Part shown: piece by piece, positions 13,445-23,628 of the stretch
How positions within the stretch are numbered: the first letter of the stretch is position 1
How the letters are laid out: the number at the start of each line of letters is the position of its first letter
Assembly: GCA_900770165.1 (NCBI GenBank)
Contig: CAAGJJ010000156.1
Location: 1-61,853, forward strand
DNA length: 61,853 bases
Direction: 5' to 3'
Source of the DNA: Clostridia bacterium
GTDB taxonomy: Bacteria; Bacillota; Clostridia; Oscillospirales; Acutalibacteraceae
Position numbers and translations under genes: made by a program
Notes under the pieces: model-generated
Told to the model about the DNA's origin: nothing
Databases searched by the model: none
Seen by the model: only the letters and a program-made list of their open reading frames with translations

Positions 13445-14326
13445 TTAGCATACAAGGAGGTAAATATCTTCAGCAGAGAAATCTTTTTGTAGTGCACAGT
13501 TAATTGATAAACCTATAAGCTTAGATGCCCTTTCAATAAGTAAATCTATTTCTCTTGGAGTTACCATCATGTCGGAACCATGCGGAGAAATTATTTCATT
13601 TAAGTTTTCAGGAGCTTTATCTTCATTTATTAAGCTATAGGCTAATGTTGATGCGTCAACAACAGTTGGAACTCCTATGCTTATAACAGGAACGTTTAGA
13701 GTATCTTTGTTTATTTGGGGCCTTGAATTACCAACACCAGATCCAGGTGTAATTCCTGTATTAGATATTTGAATAGTACACCCTAAATGCTTTGCTTGTT
13801 TTGAAGCTAAAGCGTCAATTATAATTACACAAGAAGGTTTAAGCTTGTTTACTATACTTGTTATAAATTCACTTGTTTCTATACCAGTTTGTCCTAAAAC
13901 ACCTGGAAAAATTGCAGAAACGGGGCGTAGTTTATCTAGACCAGTTGATCTAGCTAATTCTCCCTTTATGTGCCTTGTAGCTAAAATATATGATGTAGCT
14001 TTTGGCCCTAGTGCGTCTGGGGTAATATCTGTGTTTCCAACTCCTACAACTAACACTAAACCTTTATTCGGAATAAGACTTGCTATTTCTTTCGAAACTA
14101 TTTCAATTCTTTTGTCGCTATGCTGAAAATTATCGGTTAATGTCGGAAACTCTATTGTTACATACTTTCCTTTAGGCTTTTTTAAACTTTGTGATGCGGA
14201 ATCATTTAAAATTTCAATATTTGTAATTTTAATGTTACCTTCCATTCTTTCATTATGCTTTATTCCCGGTATATTTGTTCCTAACAGTTCTCTAGTTTCA
14301 AGGGCTAAATCTGTTCTAAATGACAA
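13445..14326 (-). CDS. gpr: GPR germination endoprotease (peptidase A25)
   Basis: This 293-aa protein has the RTDLALE start of GPR zymogens, the core LVVGVGNTDITPDALGPKA (about 94-112), GVLGQTGIETSEFI, VIIIDALASK and ITPGSGVGNSRPQI. GPR is made as a zymogen in the forespore and on germination cleaves small acid-soluble spore proteins to release amino acids. It is somewhat shorter than the Bacillus enzyme, but all the conserved blocks are present. It is divergent from the polysaccharide locus and upstream of spoIIP. Confidence 0.95.
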   Translation of the reverse strand: MSFRTDLALETRELLGTNIPGIKHNERMEGNIKITNIEILNDSASQSLKKPKGKYVTIEFPTLTDNFQHSDKRIEIVSKEIASLIPNKGLVLVVGVGNTDITPDALGPKATSYILATRHIKGELARSTGLDKLRPVSAIFPGVLGQTGIETSEFITSIVNKLKPSCVIIIDALASKQAKHLGCTIQISNTGITPGSGVGNSRPQINKDTLNVPVISIGVPTVVDASTLAYSLINEDKAPENLNEIISPHGSDMMVTPREIDLLIERASKLIGLSINCALQKDFSAEDIYLLVC

Positions 14327-14419
14327 TGAAATCGGCTCCTTTTTATTAAAAGTATAATTTAAATATATTATTGCTTGCTATTTAAATTTGTATACAGTTA
14401 GTTGTAAAATTAGCATAGA

Positions 14420-14448
14420 TTGAAGTTTTTATCTTAATATGGTATAAT
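14420..14448 (+). promoter_or_regulatory. Promoter of the polysaccharide/nadE operon
   Basis: TTGAAG (14420-14425) and TATAAT (14443-14448) have a 17-bp spacer. The ATG used by the aminotransferase at 14563 is about 108 nt from the predicted transcription start. Confidence 0.7.
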
Positions 14449-14562
14449 AACTTGAACTTAATAAGATAAAGTTACTTTTAATTTAACATAAAAATTAATT
14501 TATGCTTAATGAATTGTTTAAGATATACTTATTGTATTTATGAAGGGAAGATATTTTTAATT

Positions 14563-15777
14563 ATGAATTATATTAAATTTTCACCACCAGATATAACAGA
14601 TGCAGAAATAGATTCAGTATGTGAAGCTTTAAAATCTGGTTGGATTACAACTGGACCTAGAACAAAGCTTTTTGAAAAGAGAATAGCTGAGTATTGTAAT
14701 ACAAGCCGTGCAGTTTGTTTGAGCTCGGCTACTTCGTGTATGGAAATGGCCTTAAGGGTTTTAGGTATTGGTGAAGGTGATGAAGTTATTACATCGGCAT
14801 ACACATATACTGCTAGTTGCAGCGTTATTTGTCATGTTGGAGCTAAGCCTGTTTTAGTAGATACAGGAGTAAATTCTTTTCAAATGGACTATGCTGCGTT
14901 AGAAAATGCAATAACCGACAAAACAAAAGCTATTATTCCGGTAGATTTAGCTGGCGTAATGTGTGATTATGATAAAATTTTTGAAATAGTAGAAAAGAAA
15001 AAAGATTTATTTAAAGCTAAGAATAGTATACAGGAAAAAATAGGTAGAGTAGCTATTTTGGCGGATGCTGCACATGCTTTTGGAGCCTCTAGAAATGGTA
15101 AAAAATGTGGAAGCGTTGCCGATTTTACAGCGTTTTCTTTTCATGCAGTTAAAAACCTTACAACTGCAGAAGGTGGTGCTGTAACATGGCGAGATATTGA
15201 TGGAGTAGATAACGATTATATATACAAGCAGTTTATGCTTTTATCTCTTCATGGACAGTCTAAGGATGCACTAGAAAAAAGTCAGAAGGGTAACTGGGAA
15301 TATGATATTATGTATCCTGGTTTTAAATGTAATATGACTGATATAATGGCTGCTATTGGTTTAGCTCAGTTAGATAGATATAATGATATATTGAAAAAAC
15401 GTAGAAGAATTATTGAGATATATAATGAAGGATTGAAAAATGAAAATGTACAAGTTTTAACTCATTATGATGATATTTCAAAAAGTAGTGGACATCTTTA
15501 TTTAGTTAGACTCAATGAAAAAGATGAAGCTTTTAGGAATAATTTAATTATAAAAATGGAGGACTGTGGTATAGCAACAAATGTTCATTATAAGCCTTTG
15601 CCTATGCATACAGCTTATAAGAATATGGGATTTGACATTAAAAATTATCCTAATTCATTTAATATGTACAAAAATGAAATAACTTTACCATTACATAACT
15701 TATTAACAGAAGAAGAAGCAAGATATGTAGTAGATAGTTTTAAAAATGTCTTAACGATAGGTAATTTATTGAGATGA
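14563..15777 (+). CDS. DegT/DnrJ/EryC1-family PLP aminotransferase (sugar aminotransferase)
   Basis: This 404-aa protein matches the DegT family: IKFSPPDITDAEIDSVCEALKSGWITTGP at the start, EVITSAYTYTASCSVICHVGAKPVLVD, PVDLAG, LADAAHAFGAS, and the PLP-lysine motif FSFHAVKNLTTAEGGAV. Such enzymes transfer amino groups to nucleotide-linked keto-sugars for surface glycans. An ATG exists at 14509, but homology begins only at 14563, with AAGGGAAG upstream at a longish spacing. It leads an operon-like run with an O-antigen-ligase-like protein, NadE and a GT2. Confidence 0.9.
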   Translation: MNYIKFSPPDITDAEIDSVCEALKSGWITTGPRTKLFEKRIAEYCNTSRAVCLSSATSCMEMALRVLGIGEGDEVITSAYTYTASCSVICHVGAKPVLVDTGVNSFQMDYAALENAITDKTKAIIPVDLAGVMCDYDKIFEIVEKKKDLFKAKNSIQEKIGRVAILADAAHAFGASRNGKKCGSVADFTAFSFHAVKNLTTAEGGAVTWRDIDGVDNDYIYKQFMLLSLHGQSKDALEKSQKGNWEYDIMYPGFKCNMTDIMAAIGLAQLDRYNDILKKRRRIIEIYNEGLKNENVQVLTHYDDISKSSGHLYLVRLNEKDEAFRNNLIIKMEDCGIATNVHYKPLPMHTAYKNMGFDIKNYPNSFNMYKNEITLPLHNLLTEEEARYVVDSFKNVLTIGNLLR

Positions 15778-15824
15778 ATTTACTAATAGTATTAAAAATC
15801 TCCGCTATAGGGGGGATAAACTGA

Positions 15825-17279
15825 TTGATTAGTTCAAGCAAGGGAAAAATTTCAACTATAGTTTCTAGAATGTCGTTTGATTCTAGTAAGTTTAGAATTT
15901 TTTTCTTAATAGATTTATTTTTCTTCTCGGTAGTGTTTTGCGATGTATTAGCAAGAGCTATCCATGTTATTTTAATGATATGGGGAGGAATAATATTAAT
16001 AAATAACTATTTCATTAAAGGAATATATAAAAGAGTTTGTTACTATAAAATTCTGTTATTATTTATTGCATCTTGTTTGTTTACAATTCTTTTGCATTTT
16101 AAAGATAACTTGTTATACAATCTACTTTATATATTTACATATTTATTATGTTTTTTTGTGTTTTATGGAATGTCTTCAGAAAAAGGCATTAAAGACATAG
16201 AAGAAGAAATGTTTAAACTATTTAAATTATTAGTTATATTGGTTACTATTATTTCTTTTATTGGACTTGTGTTTACTGCAATAAAAATACAAATGAAAGC
16301 TTTTAATCATTATTGGTTAGGAATATATGAAAATAGACTTGTTGGAGTATATACAAATTCAAACCTTTTAGCACTATTTTGTGTTCTTTCTATTATAGGA
16401 ACACATATTTTAATTGATAGCGATGATTTTAAAAAGCAAAGTAATAAAAAAAGAGCTTTAATGGCATATATTTTTTCAATAGTTATCAATACTGTTTCAT
16501 TGATTTTATCCGATTCAAATGGGGCTTTTATTTTTTTACTTATATATTTAATTGTTATTTTGTTCTATAAATTGTTTAGCAAGCAAAATGAAATTTCTAT
16601 AAAAATTATAGTTAAGAATGTATCTGTAATTTTATTGGCAGGGTTTTGCTTAATAGCAGGATCATTTAAGATAAGAGGAATATGTCAAGATGGCATAGCT
16701 GTTTTAATTAATGATATGCATAAAGTAGAAGAACCTATTCATGATAATAAAATAGATATTATTGATAAAAGCAAAGATAATAGCCAAAATACTGAAAATT
16801 CAGTTGTAAATTCAGTGGAAATAGGACGAGTTATTGGAGAAAATAATTACGATGGAAGTAGTGGAAGGGTCACCCTGATAAAGCAATCAGTAGTAATGTT
16901 TAAGAAAAATCCTGTTATAGGAATAGGAATTGCAAATATACCCGATTACGGTAAAATTTATATTGAAGGAGGACTTAAATTCCCAAATTTTCATAATGGT
17001 TATATTACTATTTTAGTAGCTTGGGGATTATTTGGATTTGCAATATTTTTTACTTTTGCTGTGACAATAGCTGCTAGATTTGGAAAGGTTTTATTTAAGA
17101 TTAATGATTCACAGAATACTCCATTTCCTAAATTATTTTCTTTTCTTGTTGCATATAGTGTATATAGTTTAGTTGAAATTACAATACTGTCAGATATTAC
17201 ATTCACCATTTTTATTTTTTGGGCGGTTTTAGGATATGCATTATCTTATGTACTCAATTATGAAGGTAAGTTAGAATAA
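15825..17279 (+). CDS. O-antigen ligase/polymerase-like multi-pass membrane protein (Wzy/WaaL superfamily)
   Basis: This 484-aa protein has about 10-12 hydrophobic segments and one long hydrophilic loop (about residues 290-350) between late membrane segments. The motif GSSGRVTLIKQSVVMFKKNPVIGIG...NFHNGYITILVAWG is typical of the O-antigen ligase family catalytic loop (R...H). The family joins or polymerises lipid-linked glycans outside the membrane. TTG start at 15825 with AGGGGGGAT upstream. Substrate unknown. Confidence 0.8.
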   Translation: MISSSKGKISTIVSRMSFDSSKFRIFFLIDLFFFSVVFCDVLARAIHVILMIWGGIILINNYFIKGIYKRVCYYKILLLFIASCLFTILLHFKDNLLYNLLYIFTYLLCFFVFYGMSSEKGIKDIEEEMFKLFKLLVILVTIISFIGLVFTAIKIQMKAFNHYWLGIYENRLVGVYTNSNLLALFCVLSIIGTHILIDSDDFKKQSNKKRALMAYIFSIVINTVSLILSDSNGAFIFLLIYLIVILFYKLFSKQNEISIKIIVKNVSVILLAGFCLIAGSFKIRGICQDGIAVLINDMHKVEEPIHDNKIDIIDKSKDNSQNTENSVVNSVEIGRVIGENNYDGSSGRVTLIKQSVVMFKKNPVIGIGIANIPDYGKIYIEGGLKFPNFHNGYITILVAWGLFGFAIFFTFAVTIAARFGKVLFKINDSQNTPFPKLFSFLVAYSVYSLVEITILSDITFTIFIFWAVLGYALSYVLNYEGKLE

Positions 17280-17388
17280 TTTAATTTTGGTAACTATAAA
17301 ATTGTTATTTTGGATATAGGAAAACTATTTGCTAATAATATTTTTAAAACTTACACTTAGCAATTAAATTTTATGGAGAGAATTTAAA

Positions 17389-19287
17389 ATGAAAGATGGA
17401 TTTTTAAGAGTAGCATGTGCAACTCCTGAAATAAAGGTTGCAGACTGTGAAAATAATGCTAATAATATAATTGAGCTAATTGAAGAAGCAAATAATAATG
17501 AAACCTCTCTTATTGTTTTTCCTGAATTATGCATAACAGCGTATACTTGTAATGATTTGTTTTATCAAAATGAATTATTAGATTCTGCGATAAGTGCTAT
17601 GTTTAAAATAACAGATAGTACAAAGAATATGGATACAATTTCAATTGTTGGGCTTCCTGTAAAAAAAAGTGCAGAGCTTTATAATTGTGCTGCTGTTATA
17701 TATCATGGAGAGATTTTAGCCCTCATACCCAAAACACATTTGCCTAACTATGCGGAATATCAAGAACAAAGATATTTTTCTAAATCTTGTGATTTCGATT
17801 TTATTTATATAAAGGGGAAGAAAATACCTATAGGCAATAAAATTATATTTTCATGTAAAAACATAGAAAACTTTAAATTTGGTGTTGAAATATGTGAAGA
17901 CTTATGGGTTAGCACACCTCCATCTAACTATTTGTCTGAATGTGGTGCTAATATAATTGCTAATTTATCTGCCAGCAATGAAATTGTTGGAAAATCGGAA
18001 TATAGAAAACAGCTTATTAAAAGTCAATCTGCAAAGTTAATTGCTGCATATTTATATGCTAATGCAGGCTTTGGTGAGTCTACAACAGATTTTGTTTTTT
18101 CAGGTCAAAATATTATTGCAGAAAATGGAACAATACTTAATGAATCTCCTCTGTTTAGTAGCGGAATTATATATACAGAGATCGATTTACAAAAAATTGA
18201 AACTGAAAGAAGAAGAAACAATACTTGTAAAACTTCTTGCATGGCTAATGAAATATATTTTGAATTTAAAAAGAAAGATATAAAGCTAACAAGAACTTTC
18301 GCTAAAACTCCTTTTGTACCTTTGGGGAAAACCGCACTTGACAATAGATGCTTAGAAATACTTTCTATTCAATCTATGGGTTTAGCAAAAAGATTAGATC
18401 ATATTAATGCTAAAAAAGCTGTTTTGGGGCTTTCGGGAGGACTAGATTCAACATTAGCATTAATTGTGATGATACATGCTTTTGACAAGCTTAAGTTAGA
18501 TCGGTCTGGAATTATTGCAATTACTATGCCATGCTTTGGAACATCCTCAAGGACTTATAATAATGTTAAAAAGCTTGCAAAAGCTTATTCTGTAACATTA
18601 AAAGAAATATCTATAGAAGATTCTGTAGTTCAACATTTTAAAGATATTTCTCACAATAGAAATAATCATGATGTTACCTATGAAAATTCTCAAGCAAGAG
18701 AAAGAACTCAAGTTCTTATGGATATAGCTAATCAGCAAGGTGCAATAGTCGTAGGAACAGGTGACCTTTCAGAGCTAGCATTAGGTTGGGCAACATATAA
18801 TGGAGATCATATGTCTATGTATAGTGTGAATGCATCTATACCTAAGACATTAGTTAGGTCTTTAATTAAATATGAGGTTGGTCTTTCTACAGGTGAAACT
18901 AAAGAAGTACTTGAGGATATTTTAAATACTCCGGTTAGCCCGGAGTTATTACCTCCTAAACAAGGAGAAATATCTCAAAAAACAGAAGAAATTGTTGGGC
19001 CTTATGAATTGCATGACTTTTTCTTATATTATTTTGTTAGATTATCATTTAAGCCAGAAAAGATATTAAGAATTGCTGAAATTGCATTTAAGGGAGTATA
19101 TACAAGAAATGTAATAAAAAAATGGCTAGAAGTATTTATAAAAAGATTTTTTTCACAGCAATTTAAAAGATCTTGTATGCCAGATGGACCTAAGGTAGGA
19201 AGTGTGTCACTTTCACCAAGAGGAGATTTTAGAATGCCGAGTGATGCTTGTGTTTCTGAATGGCTTAAAGCATTAAAAGAAAATTAA
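17389..19287 (+). CDS. nadE: Glutamine-dependent NAD+ synthetase
   Basis: This 632-aa two-domain enzyme starts with a nitrilase-type glutaminase whose catalytic triad is visible in VFPELCITAYTC (Glu), PKTHLPNYAEYQEQR (Lys) and VEICEDLWVSTP (Cys). A C-terminal ATP-pyrophosphatase domain carries the P-loop LGLSGGLDSTLAL. It makes NAD+ from deamido-NAD+, ATP and glutamine-derived ammonia. The length fits the long glutamine-dependent form. It is placed oddly inside the polysaccharide locus, probably just by shared transcription. Confidence 0.95.
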   Translation: MKDGFLRVACATPEIKVADCENNANNIIELIEEANNNETSLIVFPELCITAYTCNDLFYQNELLDSAISAMFKITDSTKNMDTISIVGLPVKKSAELYNCAAVIYHGEILALIPKTHLPNYAEYQEQRYFSKSCDFDFIYIKGKKIPIGNKIIFSCKNIENFKFGVEICEDLWVSTPPSNYLSECGANIIANLSASNEIVGKSEYRKQLIKSQSAKLIAAYLYANAGFGESTTDFVFSGQNIIAENGTILNESPLFSSGIIYTEIDLQKIETERRRNNTCKTSCMANEIYFEFKKKDIKLTRTFAKTPFVPLGKTALDNRCLEILSIQSMGLAKRLDHINAKKAVLGLSGGLDSTLALIVMIHAFDKLKLDRSGIIAITMPCFGTSSRTYNNVKKLAKAYSVTLKEISIEDSVVQHFKDISHNRNNHDVTYENSQARERTQVLMDIANQQGAIVVGTGDLSELALGWATYNGDHMSMYSVNASIPKTLVRSLIKYEVGLSTGETKEVLEDILNTPVSPELLPPKQGEISQKTEEIVGPYELHDFFLYYFVRLSFKPEKILRIAEIAFKGVYTRNVIKKWLEVFIKRFFSQQFKRSCMPDGPKVGSVSLSPRGDFRMPSDACVSEWLKALKEN

Positions 19288-19362
19288 GTTTTCCTAAAAA
19301 ACTAATAAATACCATTGTTTAGGGTAGTTAGTAGAAGGTATTGAAATAAAGAGGGTGTTTAA

Positions 19363-20349
19363 GTGACAAGGCTAAGTGTTATTATTAAAGCTAAGGAATC
19401 AATTAGCAATATTGATGAATGTATAGATTCAGTTTGTTCATATATGGGGAAAGATTTAGAAGTTTTCATTTTAGCAGGGGAAAAAACTGAAGATAAAAGT
19501 GATTTATTGCTTAAATATTCTGAAAAAGACAAAAGAATTAAGATTTTTTATGAAAATCGAGATGAATTAAATGATAATATTTTAAATCATTTAGCAGGTA
19601 AATATACAGTTGTTTTGGACGCTTGCGATTGCTTAGAAAAAAATTCTTTATCTAAAGTTATGTCGGTAATAGGAAAATCAGAAAGTGACATAATAATGTT
19701 TAATTACAGTATTATGCATTCAGATAAGACACTTAAAAAATTTAAATGTTTATTTGATGATATGAGCGAATTCAACGGCATTAAAGATGAAAAAATGATG
19801 AGCAAAATAATTATGCCAAATAATTTTCATATTTTTAGATCTGTATTATTGAGGACAGAGTTTATTAAGAATATTAAGTTAGATTTACATAAAAAAAATA
19901 GCGTGACTGAAGAATTAGAATCAACACTTTATGTTTTCGATAATGCAGAAACAATTTTAATTAGAGACATTAACTTGCTTGTTTATAGGGTAAAAGCTTA
20001 TAATGAAGTCTCAGATTTTAGCTATGATTCATTTAATACATTTGCTAAATACTATGAAATTCAGTTAAGATATTTAAAGAAATGGTTAGCGCCTGATTCT
20101 ATAATGTCTGATGTGTATAAATACCAATTTATAGTTGTATCTCAAATGTTTTTTGAAGCATTTAAATTATTTGGAAATTCTAACGATGTATTTTCTAATC
20201 TTAAACCTATTCTTAAATCAGATTGGGTGAAAGGTATTATTTCTAATGTTAAATCTGATTTACTTGATGATGAACAAAAAAAGCGCTTAAAAGCTTTTAA
20301 AATAGGAAAGGTACGAATGGTTTGGCTATTATACAAATTAAATAAATAG
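19363..20349 (+). CDS. GT2-like glycosyltransferase, atypical
   Basis: This 328-aa protein has a GT-A-type beginning (TRLSVIIKAKESISNIDECIDSVCSYMGKDLEVFILAGEKTEDKSDLLLKY) and VVLDACDCLEKNSLSKV where the family has its DxD. The usual DDGSTD motif is replaced by LAGEKTEDKS, and the metal site reads DACD. It is therefore either a diverged family 2 enzyme or a non-catalytic relative. GTG start at 19363 with GAGGGTG upstream. It closes the locus and is followed by a strong terminator. Confidence 0.7.
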   Translation: MTRLSVIIKAKESISNIDECIDSVCSYMGKDLEVFILAGEKTEDKSDLLLKYSEKDKRIKIFYENRDELNDNILNHLAGKYTVVLDACDCLEKNSLSKVMSVIGKSESDIIMFNYSIMHSDKTLKKFKCLFDDMSEFNGIKDEKMMSKIIMPNNFHIFRSVLLRTEFIKNIKLDLHKKNSVTEELESTLYVFDNAETILIRDINLLVYRVKAYNEVSDFSYDSFNTFAKYYEIQLRYLKKWLAPDSIMSDVYKYQFIVVSQMFFEAFKLFGNSNDVFSNLKPILKSDWVKGIISNVKSDLLDDEQKKRLKAFKIGKVRMVWLLYKLNK

Positions 20350-20461
20350 TTGATATGATAAGCTCTAACATGTTTTTATAAACCGAGAAAATTATATTAA
20401 GACCTTAAATGATTAGAAAAAAAACAGACTTTAATTTTATATATAGTATTTTTATATAAAG

Positions 20462-20496
20462 ATAACCGATGAGTAGTTCTCATCGGTTATTTTTTA
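20462..20496. terminator. Strong bidirectional terminator between GT2 and dnaJ
   Basis: ATAACCGATGAG/CTCATCGGTTAT, a perfect 12-bp stem with loop TAGTT, is followed by six T on the plus strand. It serves the convergent GT2 and dnaJ transcripts. Confidence 0.9.
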
Positions 20497-20509
20497 TCAA
20501 AGAGTTAAT

Positions 20510-21652
20510 TTATTCAAACATATCTTTTATTTTATCGAAAAATCCTTTTCTTCTTTGGTAGTTTTTGTCTACAGAAACTTCATCAAACTCTCTTAACAGT
20601 TCTTTTTGTTTAGATGAAAGGTTCTTTGGAATTTCTATAGTAACTCTAACGTATTGGTCACCATGGCCCTTACCTCTAAGGTGAGAAATTCCCTTACCTT
20701 TTAATTTAAATATATCTCCAACTTGAGTGCCTTCGTGTATATGGTAACTAACTTTTCCGTCAAGAGTAGGAACTGTAATTTCAGCACCTAATGATGCCTG
20801 TGCAAAAGTTATAGGAATTTCACACCAAACATCGTCTCCCTTACGGTCAAAGATAGGATGAGGTCTTACATTAATAAATACATGTAAATCACCTGCAGGT
20901 CCGCCATTTATACCAGAGTTACCTTTACCAGAGACTCTTAATATCTGTTCATTATCAATTCCGGCTGGAATATCAACTTGAACAGACCTTTTAATACGAA
21001 CTCTACCATTACCACCACAAGATCTACAAGGCTTTTCAATTATTGAGCCTCTACCACGACATGTATCGCATGTTCTACTAGTTTGCATTACTCCAAATGG
21101 TGTTCTTTGAGTTACCTGTACTTGACCTGTACCATGGCATGTAGGACAAGTTTTAGGAGATGTGCCGGGTTCTGCACCAGACCCTGAGCATTTGCTGCAA
21201 GTTTCTATGTTGTGGTATGTAACCTCTTTTTTACATCCTTTTGCAGCTTCCTCGAATGATATATTTACAGTTGCTTCAGTATCACTACCTTTTCTTGGAG
21301 CATTTGGATTTGCTCTGTGTCTACCAGATCCACCAAATCCACCGAAGAAACTATTAAAGATATCTCCTAAATCTATATCTTGACCAAATGGACTTCCTGC
21401 ACTTGGTCCTGCTCCATAACTAGGGTCTACTCCGGCATGACCAAATTGGTCATATCGAGCACGTTTCTCTTTATCAGATAAAACCTCATAAGCCTCATTA
21501 ACTTCTTTAAATTTACTTTCAGCAACTTTATCATTTGGGTTTAAATCTGGATGATATTTTTTTGCTAATTTTCTATATGCTTTTTTTATTTCGTCGTCAG
21601 AAGCAGTTTTAGGAACGCCCATTACTTCGTAAAAATCTTTTTTTTCGGCCAA
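20510..21652 (-). CDS. dnaJ: DnaJ co-chaperone (Hsp40)
   Basis: This 380-aa protein has the J domain at residues 1-70 with HPD (KKYHPDLNP), a Gly/Phe-rich linker (SFFGGFGGSG), four CxxCxGxG zinc motifs (CSKCSGSG, CPTCHGTG, CDTCRGRG, CRSCGGNG) and the C-terminal substrate-binding domains. It stimulates DnaK ATPase activity and delivers substrates. It is last in hrcA-grpE-dnaK-dnaJ, separated from dnaK by a 12-bp-stem hairpin. Confidence 0.98.
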   Translation of the reverse strand: MAEKKDFYEVMGVPKTASDDEIKKAYRKLAKKYHPDLNPNDKVAESKFKEVNEAYEVLSDKEKRARYDQFGHAGVDPSYGAGPSAGSPFGQDIDLGDIFNSFFGGFGGSGRHRANPNAPRKGSDTEATVNISFEEAAKGCKKEVTYHNIETCSKCSGSGAEPGTSPKTCPTCHGTGQVQVTQRTPFGVMQTSRTCDTCRGRGSIIEKPCRSCGGNGRVRIKRSVQVDIPAGIDNEQILRVSGKGNSGINGGPAGDLHVFINVRPHPIFDRKGDDVWCEIPITFAQASLGAEITVPTLDGKVSYHIHEGTQVGDIFKLKGKGISHLRGKGHGDQYVRVTIEIPKNLSSKQKELLREFDEVSVDKNYQRRKGFFDKIKDMFE

Positions 21653-21693
21653 AAATTATCACTCCTATAAAAATAAGGGGTAAAGAAGTTAGA

Positions 21694-21721
21694 CTGCTAT
21701 ACAGGGAAACCTGTATAGCAG
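21694..21721 (-). promoter_or_regulatory. Intercistronic hairpin between dnaK and dnaJ
   Basis: CTGCTATACAGG/CCTGTATAGCAG, a perfect 12-bp stem with a 4-nt loop and no U-run after it on the minus strand. It probably sets the mRNA ratio of dnaK to dnaJ by stabilisation, processing or partial termination. Confidence 0.7.
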
Positions 21722-21738
21722 AACTCCTTTAACTTTTA

Positions 21739-23574
21739 TTAGTTATTGTCTACATCCTTATAATCGGCATCATAAACGTTATTACCATCTGTTTGCTCTG
21801 TTTGACTGCCTTCGGCTGTAGGAGCCCCTTGTTGTTCAGGAGCAGCTTGTTGATATAATTTTGCAGAAACTTCATACATTAATTTTTGAAGCTCTTCTAT
21901 GCCACTTTTAATTGCGCTTATATCATTTGATTTAATGGTCTCTTTTAAAGCTGAAACTTTTTCATTTAATTTTTGTTTATCATCTTCAGGAATTTTATCT
22001 CCACTGTCGGAAATTAGTTTTTCAACAGAATAGCAGAGATTATCAGCTTCATTTTTAGTATCAATTTCTTCTCTACGTTTTTTGTCTTCTGCTGCAAATT
22101 GTTCAGCTTCTTTAACAGCCTTATCAATATCATCTTTAGACATATTTGTGCTTGATGTAATTGTTATATTTTGCTCTTTGCCAGTTCCTAAATCTTTAGC
22201 ATAAACATTTACTATACCATTTGCATCAATATCAAATGTAACTTCAATCTGAGGTATTCCTCTTGGAGCAGGTGCAATACCATCAAGCTTAAATAAACCT
22301 AATTGTTTATTATCTCTTGCAAATTCTCTTTCACCTTGTAAAACATTAACTTCAACTTGAGTTTGGCCATCAGCAGCAGTAGAGAATATTTGGCTTTTCT
22401 TTGTTGGTATTGTTGTGTTTCTTTCGATAATTTTTGTCATAACTCCACCCATAGTTTCAACACCTAAAGATAGAGGAGTAACATCGAGTAGTAATAAACC
22501 TTCAACTTCACCACCAAGAACACCGGCCTGAATTGCAGCACCAATTGCTACGCATTCGTCAGGGTTAATTCCTTTAAATGGTTCTTTTCCTGTAAGTCCT
22601 TTTACAGCTTCTTGAACAGCAGGGATTCTTGAAGATCCACCAACCATTAATACTTTGTCAATTTGGCTTATTGATAATCCTGAATCTTGTAGTGCTTGAC
22701 GTACTGGACCCATTGTTTTTTCAACAAGATCAGATGTGAGTTCATTAAACTTTGCTCTAGTTAATGTTAAGTCTAAGTGTTTAGGGCCAGTTGCATCAGC
22801 AGTTATAAATGGAAGGTTAATTGCTGTTGAAGTAACTCCAGATAACTCAATTTTAGCTTTCTCTGCAGCCTCTTTAAGTCTTTGCATAGCCATCTTATCG
22901 CCTTTAAGATCAATTCCTGATTCAGCCTTAAATGAGCTTGCTATCCAATCAATTACTCTTTGGTCGAAGTCGTCTCCACCAAGACGGTTATTTCCAGCTG
23001 TTGCAAGAACTTCCTGAACACCATCGCCCATTTCTATTATTGATACGTCGAAAGTTCCTCCACCTAAGTCGTAAACCATAATTTTTTGATCATTTTCTTT
23101 ATCTATACCGTAAGACAATGCAGCTGCAGTTGGCTCGTTTATTATACGTTTTACCTCTAATCCTGCAATTTTACCTGCATCTTTTGTTGCTTGACGTTGA
23201 GCATCTGTAAAGTATGCAGGAACTGTTATAACAGCCTGTGTTACTTTGTCTCCTAAATATGCTTCTGCATCTGATTTTAATTTTTGAAGAATCATAGCAG
23301 AAATCTCTTGTGGGGAATAATCTTTATCATCTATTTTAGTTTTGTGGTTAGAACCCATTTCTCTTTTTATTGAAGATATAGTTCTGTCTGGATTAGTAAT
23401 AGCTTGACGTTTTGCAACTTGACCAACCATTCTTTCTCCAGTTTTAGAAAATGCTACTACAGATGGAGTAGTTCTTGTTCCTTCTGCGTTTGTAATAACT
23501 ACAGGTTCACCACCCTCAATAACTGCTACACATGAGTTTGTTGTACCTAAGTCTATTCCTATTGTCTTTGCCAT
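21739..23574 (-). CDS. dnaK: DnaK chaperone (Hsp70)
   Basis: This 611-aa protein has the Hsp70 ATPase signatures IGIDLGTTNSCVAV, VYDLGGGTFDVSII and VLMVGGSSRIPAVQEAV, the linker region LLLLDVTPLSLGVET, a substrate-binding domain, and a C-terminal tail rich in Gln/Ala ending in acidic YDADYKDVDNN. It is the central ATP-dependent folding chaperone working with DnaJ and GrpE. The gene follows grpE by 54 bp in the heat-shock operon controlled from CIRCE. Confidence 0.99.
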   Translation of the reverse strand: MAKTIGIDLGTTNSCVAVIEGGEPVVITNAEGTRTTPSVVAFSKTGERMVGQVAKRQAITNPDRTISSIKREMGSNHKTKIDDKDYSPQEISAMILQKLKSDAEAYLGDKVTQAVITVPAYFTDAQRQATKDAGKIAGLEVKRIINEPTAAALSYGIDKENDQKIMVYDLGGGTFDVSIIEMGDGVQEVLATAGNNRLGGDDFDQRVIDWIASSFKAESGIDLKGDKMAMQRLKEAAEKAKIELSGVTSTAINLPFITADATGPKHLDLTLTRAKFNELTSDLVEKTMGPVRQALQDSGLSISQIDKVLMVGGSSRIPAVQEAVKGLTGKEPFKGINPDECVAIGAAIQAGVLGGEVEGLLLLDVTPLSLGVETMGGVMTKIIERNTTIPTKKSQIFSTAADGQTQVEVNVLQGEREFARDNKQLGLFKLDGIAPAPRGIPQIEVTFDIDANGIVNVYAKDLGTGKEQNITITSSTNMSKDDIDKAVKEAEQFAAEDKKRREEIDTKNEADNLCYSVEKLISDSGDKIPEDDKQKLNEKVSALKETIKSNDISAIKSGIEELQKLMYEVSAKLYQQAAPEQQGAPTAEGSQTEQTDGNNVYDADYKDVDNN

Positions 23575-23628
23575 AATGAATTGCCTCCTATTAAAAATAT
23601 GATTATTTTAAATTTATATTTAACAATT

